Below are positions 1-12,274 of a stretch of DNA of 64,000 nucleotides, piece after piece (positions within the stretch are counted from its first letter, which is position 1; each line of letters begins with the position of its first letter). Both the position numbers and the translations under genes were made by a program. Below the pieces are notes generated by a model that saw only the letters and a list, made by a program, of their open reading frames with translations, made no database searches and was not told the DNA's origin. This DNA comes from Hsuehochloa calcarea (lineage: Eukaryota; Streptophyta; Magnoliopsida; Poales; Poaceae). The stretch covers positions 28,302 to 92,301 of the forward strand of contig JAYEVG010000059.1 in assembly GCA_036346395.1 (NCBI GenBank), in the 5' to 3' direction.

Positions 1-1753
1 TGCAATAATTTGAATCAAAATAGTTTTAGTAAAACTGAGTGCAATATGATCAAAGCGTAACTTGCCTTGGAATAACTCTTGGTCTTGATCGTGAGCAAAT
101 CCTCTTCCCAAGGCTCCCAAAGTATTAACGCTAGCACAACAAGAGAAAAGAAACACCAATAAATACAAAACAGAGCAAAAAACTCCAAAAAATATAATGA
201 AATACTAGAAGGTAGGGCTCCATTTTAGATGAATTTAGAAACTTCAATGGGCGCAACTAGAGATCGATGAAGAAGAACCTCTTGGAAGTTAATCTACCGA
301 GAAATTCACGAAAAATAATAAAGCAAAGAGAAACCGACACGTGGGACCCATCGCAAAAGGATTTTTGGAAATTAAAATAATTTCGTAAAATAGGATAAGA
401 TATCGACAAAGGGACCCACATACCATGGACTGGGTTCGTGGGCTCGGGTTCACGGGTCACGATGGACTGGGTTTGTGGAATAGACCGGTATGTCGGGTCC
501 ACATGTCGGTGGCTCGGTGCACCGTGGACTAGATCTACGGGTTTGGATCTAGGATTTAGGTGCGGTGGCCGACGCGCATGCGATGCTAGCATGGCACACA
601 TTTTGGTAAATGACACATTGGCGTCTGACACGACGACATCGACAACAATTGTGGGTTTCCAACGGCTACGGCGAACGACGATGACCAATGACGAATGGTG
701 AGTATCTTTGGCGTCACCACACGTCGATGAACAAGTCTAGCGACTCAAATGGGGCTTGATGTGCTGGCACGGGGGTCGGCGGCGATGGCTCGGGTGAATG
801 GCACGACGGTTGCGAGGACCTCCTCCGGTGACTTGGAGGTGCACATCTGGTTTCAGTGGTCTGGGCTATGCGGACGGGCGGCGCGCAGGGACAAAATTCA
901 ATGGCGGCGACCAGGCGATGCTGGCGATGGCGAAGTAGAGCGGTGGTGTGGTGTCGACGGTGCTAGGATGCTACAGGGCTTCTCTGGTGAAAAGGACGTG
1001 TGCACCAGGTAGAACACGGCGAGGTGGTGCCAACAGAGGGGACAACAGCGGTGGGGGCTCACCAACGGTAGCAGAATCAGGGGAACATGATGATGATGGC
1101 CCTAGGGCTTGATCTCCAAATCTGGCGAAACAACGACGGCTTCGAGCTTCAGGTCTTGGGGAAAAGGCGGCTAGTTAAGCAACTAGGGTTTGATGTGGAC
1201 GTCGAGGGCTAAAAAGACGGGACATACAACATACGAGATGGAGTCGGCGACGATGAACAGTGTATAAGGGCCCACATGTAAGCGGCAACGACGCAGGGCT
1301 GACATGCGGCAACGTGAGCGACACACACGAGATTGGGCTGGGCTGGCGTGCAGCGAGGAATTTGTAGAGAGAGAGAGAGAGGCCCCAAGAAAAGGATTCA
1401 GCCAATGGAAAAATTCGAAGGGTATTAAAGAAAATAGAAATCTTGGCCCACTAGCCTTCCAAATTTTTAAAATAGATTTTATTTTTTTTAGCAAATATGA
1501 GAAATAGAAAATGCTAAGAAAAATTACAAATGAACTTGGAAAATTCCAGAAAAAGTTGTAAAATATTTCCAAGTACAAGGAACCCAAATAAAATAGATTT
1601 GGAATTAATTGATGTTTCTATTATTCACATTAAATCATTTTGACTTCTTAAATTCTCATTTAAACTTATTAAATTCAAATAAAATTAGTGAAATTTTCCC
1701 AAGGGCTAAACTACTCATAAAGATTTTGAAAACTCAAAAATTGGGATGTTACA
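1..1753 (-). mobile_element. Partial LTR, TGTAACATCCC-type gypsy-like element
   Basis: Read on the minus strand, the sequence begins TGTAACATCCCAATTTTTG at 1753, the usual start of a large class of grass Ty3/gypsy LTRs. It is followed on its outer side by a purine-rich tract, as expected for a 3' LTR. The interior is GC-rich at 500-1350 and AT-rich at 1430-1750 and holds no convincing coding sequence; the open frames there have LTR-like composition. The far end lies outside the window. A (GA)n run sits near 1365-1381. Confidence 0.5.
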
Positions 1754-1765
1754 AGTCTTCCCTTG
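1754..1765 (-). other. Putative polypurine tract
   Basis: On the minus strand the bases next to the TGTAACATCCC start read CAAGGGAAGACT, a purine-rich tract in the right place to prime plus-strand synthesis for the LTR on its left. It implies that the decayed interior of this element continues rightwards, beyond the solo LTR at 1903-3647. Confidence 0.4.
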
Positions 1766-1902
1766 TTTAGAATAATAACTTTTCAAGAGTAAGGAGGTAC
1801 TTAATTTGAATATTGTGGCCAATAGAGTTGTTATTTATAATCTGTCATATCACATTATGTCATACCAAGATGACCCAATTGCTCATACCACATTTTAAAA
1901 TA

Positions 1903-3647
1903 TGTTGGACCGAAAAGGCGGCTAGAGGGGGGGGTTGAATAGGAGCACGCTCACTTTTTCACAAATAATTGATTCAATAAAACTTTACTCCAGTAGCTAT
2001 AGAAACTATGAAGATCAGTATATCAGTACAGCGGAAGACTAATATTGAATCTAATTTAAACCCCTAAGCAATAAGACAAAATCAACAAATATTAAAGCAA
2101 AACAATCTGCTGGCCGGTCTGACCGCTTGGTAGATAGCGATCTAACCGCTGGTATTGTTGGTCCGACCGTGGACACGGCGGTCTCGACCGTCTGCCCGCA
2201 TCGTATCAAATGTTCGATGACAAAGTTGCAAATAGATGAAACTTTTGATCTACAACTCCAAACTTGATGAAACTTGGAACACACCTTCTCTATGATATCG
2301 AAGCTATTCCAATCAAAGATTGTGATAATTCTTGGAAGAATAAAGATCCTTTCTCGCTTGATCGAAGAAGGGTTCAAAATCGGATCAACGAAAATTTGAT
2401 CCATGATCTTGATCGTGGGTGAATGATGATCAAGATGGTCCTAAATGGGTTCCCAGACGTCACAGCAAGCTAGATCACGTGAAGAATTCAATCAAAAACT
2501 CGCGGATCAAAGAAAGACTCAAAATCATCAAATATGGAGAAAGAACGCAATGAGACAAAACATTGATTAAACTTTCATTTGATTGATTGATACGATATGG
2601 GCTTACAGACTCTCCATCAATGGAGGACAATGCTCAATCCAAGAGCACGAAAATCACATCAAAACATCAAGAACCCTAGCCTCCACAAAAGCTCTCCTTA
2701 AGAAAATTAGGGTTTACAAAATAGCAAAATAGACGAAGCGAAGGTGCAGCCACCTCCCTCTCCTATTTATAGTGGAGGCTTAGACCTTCTAGAAATTTGA
2801 CTCAATTGGGCTCCCGTTAAGGCCCAAAACAACAGGGACACATACGCACGCATTTTAAAGCGCCGTATTTATCTTCTCTTGACCTAACTAGCTACACCTT
2901 GCGCCATCTTGCGCCTCGGATTAGCTAATAGGCCATCCTTGTCCATCTTGCACCACGCTTGAGTACATTGACTCACCCGCATCGCCGATCGCTCGACCTC
3001 ACTCTCCAAGTCTAGTCCCGATCATCCTCGCCGTTGACCGTCGTTGACCACCAAGCAACCTGCACAACAATAGACAAGTAAACCGAATTTGGGGACAAGT
3101 TCTTCACAACTTGACCCATGTTAGTCAAAACATGCATCATGCAACATATATACCCTGAAACTCATGATTTTGACCAAACAATCAATATCGCCGCCACGAC
3201 GGCGATTTAACCAGTGAATCGGTCGACCGCCTAGGGTTTCGGCCTCGACCACTTTTGGCCTCGACCGCCACCTATGGGCCGGCCGCACCGCTTAGTCGAC
3301 TTAGCCATTTTTCCACTGAAAACCAAACTCATCAAAATTTCAAACCAATAGAACTTTTGATCGAGACTCCAAAAATTATGAGACTAAGTGCAATAGAATC
3401 CCCTCTCTTGCCTACACCCTCTATTTTTGACCCAGCTCAATTCAACACTTTTGAAGTTACCGGTCCGACCGCCAAGAAATTTGGTCGACCGTCGCATGGA
3501 CCGGTCGACCGCTGCCACTGGCCAGCCGGCTATGGCTCGACAAAGACAAAGAATCGTGTTTAAAATATGAAAAACGACAAATCGTTAACGCCATTGCCAA
3601 TTATCACATTATCCTAAGATCTGGAGCATATCCCCATGATATCCACA
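1903..3647 (-). mobile_element. Solo LTR, Ty1/copia family B
   Basis: A 1745-bp LTR that starts TGTTGGACCGAAAAGGCG and ends ATGATATCCACA. It is flanked by perfect 5-bp target duplications AAATA (1898-1902 and 3648-3652), so it is a whole LTR left by LTR-LTR recombination. It matches the LTRs at 50913-52730 and 61653-63430 and, in reverse complement, 6704-8669. It holds several degenerate copies of the family palindrome CGGTC-S-GACCG (near 2110-2200 and 3220-3530). Confidence 0.9.
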
Positions 3648-3915
3648 AAATAACACAGGTTTCTAAACTTTAAACTCATCACCACATATTTGTATATGAG
3701 ATATTCAAAAGAAATAACATTGTAGATAAATAAATGATAGAACATAAGGCCTCGACGTACAATACATACAGCTGAATCATCAAAATGAAACACAATTGTT
3801 CATCTTGAACTTAAAAAACATATTGTTACATAGGATTAGGAATGTAAAATACAATGGTAAAGCATAAAAGCATGTCTTGTTTGATAACATAAAGATAACA
3901 GAAAATGAATATTTT

Positions 3916-4228
3916 CTAAATGAGATTTATTCCCGACTTATAGTACTCATCCTCAAGCCCTAATTCCTCTGTCAAGTCAAATTCGACTGTGCAACCTTCC
4001 GTGTCTTTGTGATTCTTGTTTGGCCTCTCGATCCTTTATGTCGTTCTGATAAAGTTGTACCAAGTGTTTCGGCGTGTGGCATGTGCGAGACCAATGATAT
4101 TTGCACCCACACCTATTAAAAATTTGATTATGTTGTTTGATCATCTCACCTTACTCATTGACCTTGTATTTTCCTTTGCTAATGTGCTTGCCAATGGCAT
4201 TGTTTCCATTATTACTGTTGATGAGATA
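3916..4228 (-). pseudogene. Copia-like gag C-terminal remnant with zinc knuckle
   Basis: The minus strand encodes RCGCKYHWSRTCHTPKHLV, which resembles the CX2CX4HX4C nucleocapsid knuckle followed by the TPKHLVDLYQ-like tail of grass copia-type gag proteins. The first cysteine of the knuckle is replaced by phenylalanine (TGT to TTT). A frameshift separates the knuckle from a short acidic tail that ends at a stop at 3916-3918. No capsid domain is visible upstream. The neighbouring 3653-3915 shows nothing recognisable. This is a dead fragment inside older repeat DNA. Confidence 0.5.
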
Positions 4229-4500
4229 GGGTGACTTGTATCCTATCCTTTAGGACTTGGAGGGGTGTGCTATATGAATATGTTGATTAATCCTAATAGG
4301 ATTATGATTCCTACTTCTCTTTAGAATAAGATTCCTACTTTACTTTGGAGGGGGGCTATATAAACCCATGAGGGGTGGCCATAGAAACCCAAAAAAGAAG
4401 AAACTAAGCAAACGAACTCATCCAAAACAAGAGGCGTATGAGAGGATTAGAGACTAAGTTATTCTTTAGCACAAGATTCATGTATAATGGTCTTGTAACC
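4229..4500 (+). repeat. LTR-like promoter segment, probably copia
   Basis: Short repeats of CCTAATAGGATT and ATTCCTACTT type lead to a TATA box in GGCTATATAAACCC (about 4356-4369), then a purine-rich leader. This layout resembles the U3-R part of small grass copia LTRs that carry TCCTATTAGGATT motifs. I could not fix its ends, so it may be a solo or truncated LTR. Confidence 0.3.
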
Positions 4501-4589
4501 TTAGAGAATCCCTTGATGTAGTGTCGGTAGTAACCATCTACTCCAACGAAACTCAGAACCTTGGTTACCAATGTGGGTTGTCTTCAACT

Positions 4590-5090
4590 GAAGACTGACT
4601 CCATTTGGATGGATCTATGGTGACTCCTCCAGAACTAGTTTTAAGTGTTCCTTTTGTCCTTCATCGTTTCTTGGAAAAATCACAATATCATCAATGAAGG
4701 CCACTACAAACTTGTCTAGCTAGATGAAGTGCAGGTGCATTGGTCAATCCAAATGACATAGGTGGAATTTATACGAACCTTATCGAGTAGAGAAGACCAT
4801 CTTGGGAAAATCTTCCAGACTGATCTTCGTTGACTATAGCTTGATCACATATCTATTCTGGAAAATACGCAGGTTCCCTTGGGTTTATCAAAATAGATCA
4901 TCGATCCTGGGTAGAGGTTACTTATTGTTGATGGATTGACAGAAATATCTTGCCCATCAATGAGAACAGCTATAACCACCAAGATGCCTTTAGCCTTCGT
5001 TGTCTCTACTAGCATACAACTTATAACGAATTGCTTATCCTCGTTGCCTATCCATCTCCTTGATCTCACTAAATCCAACAAATCCAAAAT
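4590..5090 (-). pseudogene. Ty3/gypsy reverse transcriptase remnant
   Basis: On the minus strand the order is a stretch like the YPxPRIDDLFDQLxGAxVFSKIDL region of gypsy reverse transcriptase (near 4850-4920), a match to the conserved MPFGLTNAPA box, read here as MSFGLTNAPA (about 4730-4760), and the catalytic box FVVAFIDDIVIF (about 4670-4710), followed by EGQKEHLKLVLEE. The pieces are in different frames with several stops, so this is a decayed fragment of the palm domain. RNase H and integrase were not found to its left. It may belong to the element whose 3' LTR ends at 1753. Confidence 0.7.
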
Positions 5091-5835
5091 TGGGGCTCAA
5101 GGTTACCACCAATATTATGTAAGAATTTCTTATTACGGGATTTACCTTAGTCTGTCATTCCACCAAAAACCTTAGTCCGTCATTCCACCAAAATATCTCT
5201 CAAGTACGATTTAATCATTCTCACCATTAAAGACATAAACCACCAACTTTGTCATCTTATAACGATATTTATGCACCCCGATCATAACATCCAATCTCCA
5301 AACTCCACCAATCATGGGTTTGTTATTTCATACGATTGTATGAATCCTACAACTCCGGTTATCCTTATCAAAATTCCATCCATAAGGGTTTATCATCAAA
5401 CGATCTTATGCACAATTATGTACAAATCTACAAATCTAATAATTGACTTGTCTTCAAAATAAGTCCCTAGAGAATCGAGGGAATTTATAATCCTATCACA
5501 GATTCAATCCAGTTGCAACTTCCATGAATCGTCACCAGATCTCTCCTGAACTGAAATTGTGAAATCCTCATTTATTCAAGTCTCTGGTGGCTTTGTAGAA
5601 TCCTTTATTCAATCCACCAAACATACTTTATGATTTAATTTCCAAACATCTAGTCAAATAATATTCCAATCTAATTTATTTGAGGATTTCTTAACCCATC
5701 AAACTTTTCCTCGTCGTATTTTAGATGTATTGTATCTAACCCTCCACAAAATATTCTAGAATAGTTCAAATCCAATGGGAGTTCATCCACCATATTGAAT
5801 TCATACTTCCGAATAAAATCCAATCATTCTCACCC
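5091..5835. other. AT-rich non-coding stretch with small duplication
   Basis: No gene is visible. A 25-bp unit is tandemly duplicated at 5144-5168 and 5169-5193 with one mismatch. The rest is AT-rich, probably old retroelement sequence continuous with the reverse transcriptase remnant to its left. Confidence 0.4.
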
Positions 5836-6703
5836 TTTTTTGACCGAAAATAGCAGGAGAGACTCCTATCGTGGTATATATTAAAATAAATAAAGGTTAT
5901 GTACAAAGGGGCAAAGCAAAACAAAAGAACCTATTTACAAAAAAGAACAAACTATAAAGAGGCTAGCCATAATGAAATGTCTAGTCTAAGATCTTCTTTC
6001 ACTGCAAATGTAGAGTTACTTCCTCCTTGAACTTCCTTTTCCATTCAGCAAAAGAAGGGGTGATTTGATCGAATATTTGCTCATTTCTTTGTTTCCATAT
6101 ATGCTAAGTTGCTACAATGAAAATTTCCAATAAAAAAGAACTTGTGAGTGATTCCTTTGCTTGTAACAATTTCTCAATTAAAGTCCATGAAGAACACCAA
6201 TGAATTCCAAGGTATTCCCAGTAGGCTTTACTGATTGTATAGTTAAGGAATAGGTGTTGAATTGTTTCCTCTTCATCAATGTCACAGAGTATACAACACT
6301 CCTCAAAACCAATGTTCTAATGTCTCCTTTTTAATATGTTCCTGGTATTGAGCCTGTCACTGAGGACAAGCCAAGCAAAGACGACTTTGTAACACAATTG
6401 CTATCCCAAATCCATCTGAAAGGCATAGGAGTAGTGAAGGACTTAAACATATGGGCATAAAAACAGCTTAAAGAATATCTTGAATTACCCCATATGTAAG
6501 TCCAAGAATAATTTACTTAAGTTGAAATGACAATCTCTGCTAAATCCAGTTGAAGATTTTCAGACTCTTGAGTAGCTTGAACTGTTAGAGGAACATCATA
6601 GGGATCCTCTATCAGCTAGAAGTTCTGTATCGAGATATTTTGATCTTTTGCAAAAGAATAAAGTCTTGGATACTTATGGCAGAACAAAAAGTTATTCAAA
6701 AAA
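5836..6703 (-). mobile_element. LINE (non-LTR) 3' end with zf-RVT-like domain
   Basis: Read on the minus strand, this encodes the C-terminal part of a LINE ORF2. It includes a cysteine/histidine region with GFEECCILCDIDEEETIQH (about 6255-6315) and a following tract with HIWKQRNEQIFD and PSFAEWKRKFKEEV (about 6020-6110), which resembles the zf-RVT and tail region of plant LINE reverse transcriptases. Several stops interrupt it. The 3' UTR ends at 5836-5841 in a short A tract (TTTTTT on the plus strand). The fragment is cut on its right by the copia element at 6704. 5' truncation is usual for LINEs. Confidence 0.8.
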
Positions 6704-8669
6704 TGTGGATATCATGGGGATATGCTCATGATCTTATGATGATGTTACAATTGGCAATGGCTTTAAAGGTTTGTCGAATCACACGCGTCAAATTCTCAAC
6801 GTCCGTCAGCCTTAGGCGGTCGATCGGCCATGGCGGTCCGACCGCCATGGGCGGCGGTCGGACGGCCATATCGTCCGACGGCCAGGCGGCGGTCGGATCG
6901 GCCATTGTAAATGTTGGAGTTTGGAGCTGGGCTAAAAATAGAGGGTGTAGGCAAGAGAGGGGATTCTCATACACTTGTCTCATAATTTTTGGAGTCTCCA
7001 GTCAAAAGATCTATTCGTTTAAAATTTCCAGAGAGGTTTCCGATTTCAAGTCGTGAATTTTGGCTAAGTCCCTTCTGGGCGGTCTGACCGGCCAAGCCGG
7101 CGGTCAGACTGGCCATTGAATGGCGGTCTGACCGGTTTCCACTTGATTCGTCGACTTTCGTAGCGGTGATACTTGGTTGTTGAGTCAAGTTCATGGGTTT
7201 CAGTGCATATGTGTTGCATGATGCATGTTTTGACTAACGTGGATTAAGCTGCGAAGAACTTGTTCCCAGAATCGATTTCTTGGTCTATTGTTGTGCAGGT
7301 TGCTTGGAGCTCAACGACGGTCAACGGCTTGGATGATCGGAACTAGGCTTGGAGAGCTGAGTTTCAGAACGATCGACGATGCCGGATGAAGTCTATGGAT
7401 TCAAGCATGGCGCAAAATAGACAAGGATGACCTAACGGGAAGTTCGGTGTGACGGGTTGCATCAAGGGGTGCGGGGGTCGGTGCAAGTGCTATGGCGGTT
7501 TCAGTGGGAGTCGGATGGGAGAGACTTGCCGACATGATGAGAGTCGTTGATCAACCTACACGTGGCAAAGTATGGAACTGTTTCATGAAGATTGGACTCG
7601 GTCTTTAGAGAAGGATCGAGAAGGGGTATTTTGGTAATATCACCAAAATACCACCTTAATTGCTTTTGGCTAAACCGCGACGCAAGACGACATAAGGAGA
7701 AGCGGTTTAGGTCAAGAGAAGATGAAGACGTCGCTTTAAAATACGTGTGTGAGTTAAACCCGTTTGTGTGTGGGCTTAACGGGTGCCCGATAGGAAACTC
7801 TTCTAGAAGGTTAGCCTCCACTATAAATATGGGAGGGTGATGTGCACCTTCTTCAATCCTTTTGCTTATTTTGAAACCCTAGTTTTATTTTTGAGATTAG
7901 GGAGTGGAGATGTTAGGATTGTTGAAGAGGAGATTGATTGTGTGCTCACGTATTGAGTTTTGTCCTCAATGTTGGAGTGGTTGTAAACCAGCAACAATCA
8001 CAAATCAATCTATGCAAGTTTTCTTGAGATGAGTCTCTTTGCGTTCTTGCTCTCTACTTTGTGATTTTGGGGCCGACTTTGATTCTCAAGTTTTTCTTCA
8101 ATTTCTGCCCCTAATCTTGCTTGCTGTGATATGTGAGATATCATCTAGGATCATCTTGATCATCTCTAACCCACGAGTAAGGGTTTTGATCTGGTTTTCG
8201 TTTTGACTCGGTTTTGAACCATCCTTCACTCAAACGGAAAAAGGTCGAAAATTTACCAAGGATCTTCACGATATTTGATTGAAATAGGTTCCTGATATCC
8301 TAGAGAAGTTATTTTCCAAGTTTCATCGAGTTTGGAGTTGTAGATCAAAAGTTACATCTATTTGCAATTTCGTTTTTTGGGCTGATTTCACTGTTCATCA
8401 GGCTGGAGGTCAGACCGCCCAAGGTGACTGGTCCGACCGCTATTAACATAGAGGTCAGGCCACCCATTACTTGAAAATCAAGTTTTGGTTGATTTTGGTT
8501 GTTTTGCTCCGGGGTTTAGATTGGATTCAATACAAGACTTCTGTTGTGCTTGGATATTGATCTTCATAGCTCTCATAGCTATCGGAGTGAAAATCGTGTT
8601 GAATCCAATCTTTGTGAAAAAGAGATCGTGCTCCTATTCACCCCCTCTAGTCGCTGTTTCGGTCCAATA
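6704..8669 (+). repeat. 5' LTR of the plus-strand family B element
   Basis: A 1966-bp LTR from TGTGGATATCATGGG to GTTTCGGTCCAATA; the last dinucleotide is TA instead of CA. It carries copies of the CGGTC-S-GACCG palindrome at about 6815-6905, 7075-7130 and 8400-8465. Its last part contains the TTCACCCCCTCTAGTCG block shared by the other copia LTRs here. Confidence 0.9.
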
Positions 8670-8671
8670 AG

Positions 8672-8683
8672 TAGTATCAGAGC
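8672..8683 (+). other. tRNA primer binding site
   Basis: TAGTATCAGAGC lies two bases after the LTR. It matches the plant initiator-tRNA-Met 3' end complement TGGTATCAGAGC with one G-to-A change. Confidence 0.85.
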
Positions 8684-8726
8684 CCGGTTAGTTCAATCTT
8701 GATCTAACCGGTCACTGAACTTGGCG

Positions 8727-10927
8727 ATGGAGAAGTACTCCACAAAGCCATATGTCTTTGATGGACTCGACTATGCCTATTGGAAGAATCACATGTGTGT
8801 CTACCTTCAGAGCGAAGGACAAGCCATATGAGAGGTTGTTAGAGCTCCGCTCGTTTTGCCCGAGGTTGCTACGCCGGTTTCAGTAGCCCTCTTGGCTAAC
8901 AACCATAAGGCAAAGAACCTCCTATATGCCGGACTTAGTAGACAGGAGTACGATAGAATTTATCACCTTGAGACCGCGCACGAGATCTGGAGCACCCTCG
9001 AAACCTACCATGAAGGTTCGTCCTAGATCAAGCAAGTGCGTTCGACGGTCTTTAAGCGAGAGTATAAAAAGTTCGAGATGCGTCCTGGAGAGAGCATCGA
9101 TGACGTCTTTACTCGCTTCAACATGGTGCTCAACCAGCTGAGAGCTATTGAATACTCTCAATATGAGAATGCCATCCACCTCTTGGCTGCAATCAACACC
9201 AAAGAGTGGGAGATGAAGGATACTGCCATTGAGGAGAACGTCAACCTTTCGAGTCTTACTTCGGAGTTGTTTTATAGCAAACTCAAGACCCATGGAATTA
9301 AAAGAGTTGATCATCTCAAGAAGGAAAATATGGCTTTGGTAGCAGATCCTCTCAAGAGAGCTTCTGATTATTTTTCTGAGTACTCTTCTGAATTTTCTCT
9401 TGCTTGTTTATCTGCTATCCATAAAGAGGAACTTGAGAGTATTCCTAAGGCTGAATTAGCCCTTCTAGCCAGAAAGTTCACAAGGGCTCATAACAATGTG
9501 AGAAACAGAAAGAGAGACGGCCCTGTGACTTGCTATGAGTGTGGAGAGCTCAACCATGTTGGGGCAAATTGCCCCAAGCTGAAAGGGAAGGGCAACCACA
9601 AGGAGGTGAAGGCGGCTTGGAAAAAGCCTCATGGGAACAAGCCCAAATTTGATGCTGCCAAGCTCATGAAGGCTGCTCACCGGGTCCTTGCCGCTTTTGG
9701 AGAGAAATACATGAGCGATGTGGACTCTAGGAGCGAAGAGGACAAAGAGGAGGAGATTCCCTAAGACAAGAAGAAAGGGAATGTCAATGACTTCACCAGC
9801 ATGTGCTTCATGGCCGACTCCGTCGACGTCGATGACATCAATGAGGTACCTCCATCTTATGATATTCTATTTGATAGATGTGAAGTCATGTATGAGCAAC
9901 TGATTAGTCAGAATGAAGCTTTAGAGTTTACCATGGCTAGGAATAAGGATTTAGAGTCACAAATTGATAATCTGAAATTAGAACTTGTGAACACTAAGAG
10001 TCTTAACGATGATGAATGTTCATCCTGCCATGCGTTACATTATGAACTTGCCAAACTGCAAACTATTCATGATGTCACTTTGCACCAACTTAAAAATGCT
10101 AGAACTGAGCTAATTGAAGTTAAATATGTTCCTTGTGAAAAATATTTAGAATCTAGCAATTTGGTTGCTTCTGGTAATGTTGATTCTAGCCTTTACTCTT
10201 TCTGCATTGAACGTGAACATGAAGTAAAAGATATAGTAGATGCAGTTTGATCTAAGTTTGCTAAGCTTAAGGATAGAATTGATTCTGCTACTTGTATTTC
10301 ATGCGAAACCCTTAAGCTTGAAGTTACTTTATATAAGGAGAGATATGCTAGAGCCATTAAGGGTAAAACTTGTGAATCATGTTTTAATCTTGAAAAAGAA
10401 TATGCTTATCTTAAGGATACCTTAGAAAAATTCTCTAAAGGTAAAAAATAATTAAACATGATTCTAGACAAGTCTAAAACTCCTTACAAGAAGTAAGGGT
10501 TAGGATACAACTCTGTATAAGACAATTCAAAGCCAAAAGTTACTCAAGTCTTGGAAAATAGATTAGTTGAATTCAAAACCCAACCTGCAAAAATAATTTT
10601 TAAATCTGCAGGTTTTATCCAACCATCTGTTAAGTCAAAAGGTGCTTCTCCCAGTGGTATCAAGTACCATTGCACCTATTGCAAGAAGGATGGGAATTTG
10701 GTTGAGTTCTGTTGGCGTAGGTTGAAAAATGATAGGAAAAAATTTGCTAGAAATTCATCTCATCAACCTAGAGCCGTCATGAGATATGGTCATTTTGAAA
10801 AGAATAAACCTGGTCTAGGATTTATTTCACATGCTCGTCATTATCATGTTCCTAGACAGGATGCATCCCGTGTCCAAGTGATCATTGCTCATGATAGAAC
10901 GTTAAATAGAGTTAAGGATAGCACTTC
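8727..10927 (+). pseudogene. Family B gag (copia), broken by in-frame stops
   Basis: One reading frame runs from ATG 8727 to the foreign LTR at 10928, about 730 codons, with no frameshift but seven stops: TGA 8829, TAG 9024, TAA 9762, TGA 10248, TAA 10449, TAA 10494 and TAA 10518. Domains in order: N-terminal YWKNHM box of copia gag (DUF4219-like), capsid-type UBN2 region with FEMRPGESIDDVFTRFN (about 9075-9125), first CCHC knuckle CYECGELNHVGANC (about 9531-9572), an acidic linker, a long coiled-coil-like tract (about 9850-10440), and a second knuckle CTYCKKDGNLVEFC (about 10671-10712) whose histidine is asparagine. A minus-strand copy at 55011-55826 keeps glutamine where three of these stops stand. 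Confidence 0.85.
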
Positions 10928-11807
10928 TGATGAGGACATCCCTCCTTCGGATTCACGCACTACACAAGACCCTCCAGATCTGGGTGCTGAACTACACGGT
11001 CATATGGCAAGAGCTAGAGCACGTCACTTAATCGATCAGGTAAAGTCGTTTCTAGGGCTGAGTGTATTATTTGAGAACTCTATGATGCCGCCTAATGGAG
11101 ATGATTTACTTGTACTCAGGAATCTAGGATTACGATCAGTTCAAGAAGGTCTACGACCACTACAAGAAGATCTACGACCACTACAAGAAGACATACGACT
11201 AGTTGATTCGATTGGAGCAATCTACGACCAGAAAAGCGAGCACAGTACTCGTTGGACACAATCTACGACCAAAGATAGCATAGACTCCTCAAGACCACCC
11301 TAGGACCACCCTACGACTGATCTTCGACGTAAATACGCAACACAAGGTTGCGTCACCGCTTTGGAAACTAATAAGACTTTGTAAACGTAACGAGGTCTGA
11401 GTCCCGGTTGTGTACGCTTCATCCCACTACCGCACAACCCTAGGTCGACCTCTTCACGCTCCCCTATATATATACGAGAGTGACCATAGTTTAGAGGTGG
11501 GTTTTCTTAGATTATTCTCGCCAATTGCGGTTCGCGATTATCGGTTTGAGGAACCCCACTTGTAAACTTCATCCATATCCGCAATACAATTGATTGCATC
11601 TACCTTGTTCTTGTGAGTTGCTTCGATTGCTTGCGGGAACAATAACCTTCGTGGTAAGGTCGATCGCGCAAGCGTGGTCGATAACGGCAGCGTAAGGTGT
11701 AGCGAATTGCGAGGTGACGATCTGTTGGTCGGAAGCCTCAAAGCGTCAACGTCCTCACGACGAACCAAATCGAACCTATCGGAAGATCGGGCCGCCGTGA
11801 CTCATCA
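10928..11807 (+). mobile_element. Single gypsy LTR without target duplication
   Basis: An 880-bp LTR from TGATGAGGACATCCC to GTGACTCATCA, the same family as the LTRs of the element at 32760-42746 but in the opposite orientation. The left flank is ACTTC (copia gag) and the right flank is CTAGG (inside the copia 3' LTR), so there is no target duplication and the host has lost everything between gag and LTR position about 640. The LTR begins with coding-like sequence for DEDIPPSD...DPPDLG, the tail of the family's pol protein. Confidence 0.85.
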
Positions 11808-12274
11808 CTAGGCTTAGAGAGCTGAGAATCAGAACGATCGACTATGTCGGATGAAGTCTATGGATTCAAGCATAGCGCAAAATGGACAAGGATGACCGAA
11901 CGGGAAGCTCGGCGACGGGGTGCATCAAGCGGCGTGGGGGTCGGTGCAAGTGCCATGGTGGTTTCGGTGGGAGCCGGATGGGAGAGAGTTGTCGACATGA
12001 TGAGAGCTGTTGATCAACCTACATGTGACGAATTATGGAACTGCTTCATGAAGATTGGACTCGGTCTTTGGAGAAGGATCGAGAATGGGTATTTTGGTAA
12101 TATCACTAAACTACCACCTTAATTGCTTTTGGCTAAACCGCGGCGCAAGATGACGTAAGGAGAAGCGGTTTAGGTCAAGAGAAGATGAAGACGACGCTTT
12201 AAAATACGTGCTGAGTTAGACCCGTTTGTGTGGGCTTAACGGGTGCCCAATAGGAAACTCTTCTAGAAGGTTAG

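Noticed and set aside
1364..1381. (GA)n run as promoter element
   Set aside because: Simple repeat in LTR sequence with no associated transcription unit.
1183..1587. 134-codon minus-strand frame with hydrophobic start
   Set aside because: AT-rich LTR sequence gives a Phe/Leu/Ser-rich translation; no start context or homology is recognisable.
10551..11303. 250-codon open frame as a separate gene
   Set aside because: It is a chance fusion of copia gag with the coding end of a gypsy LTR.
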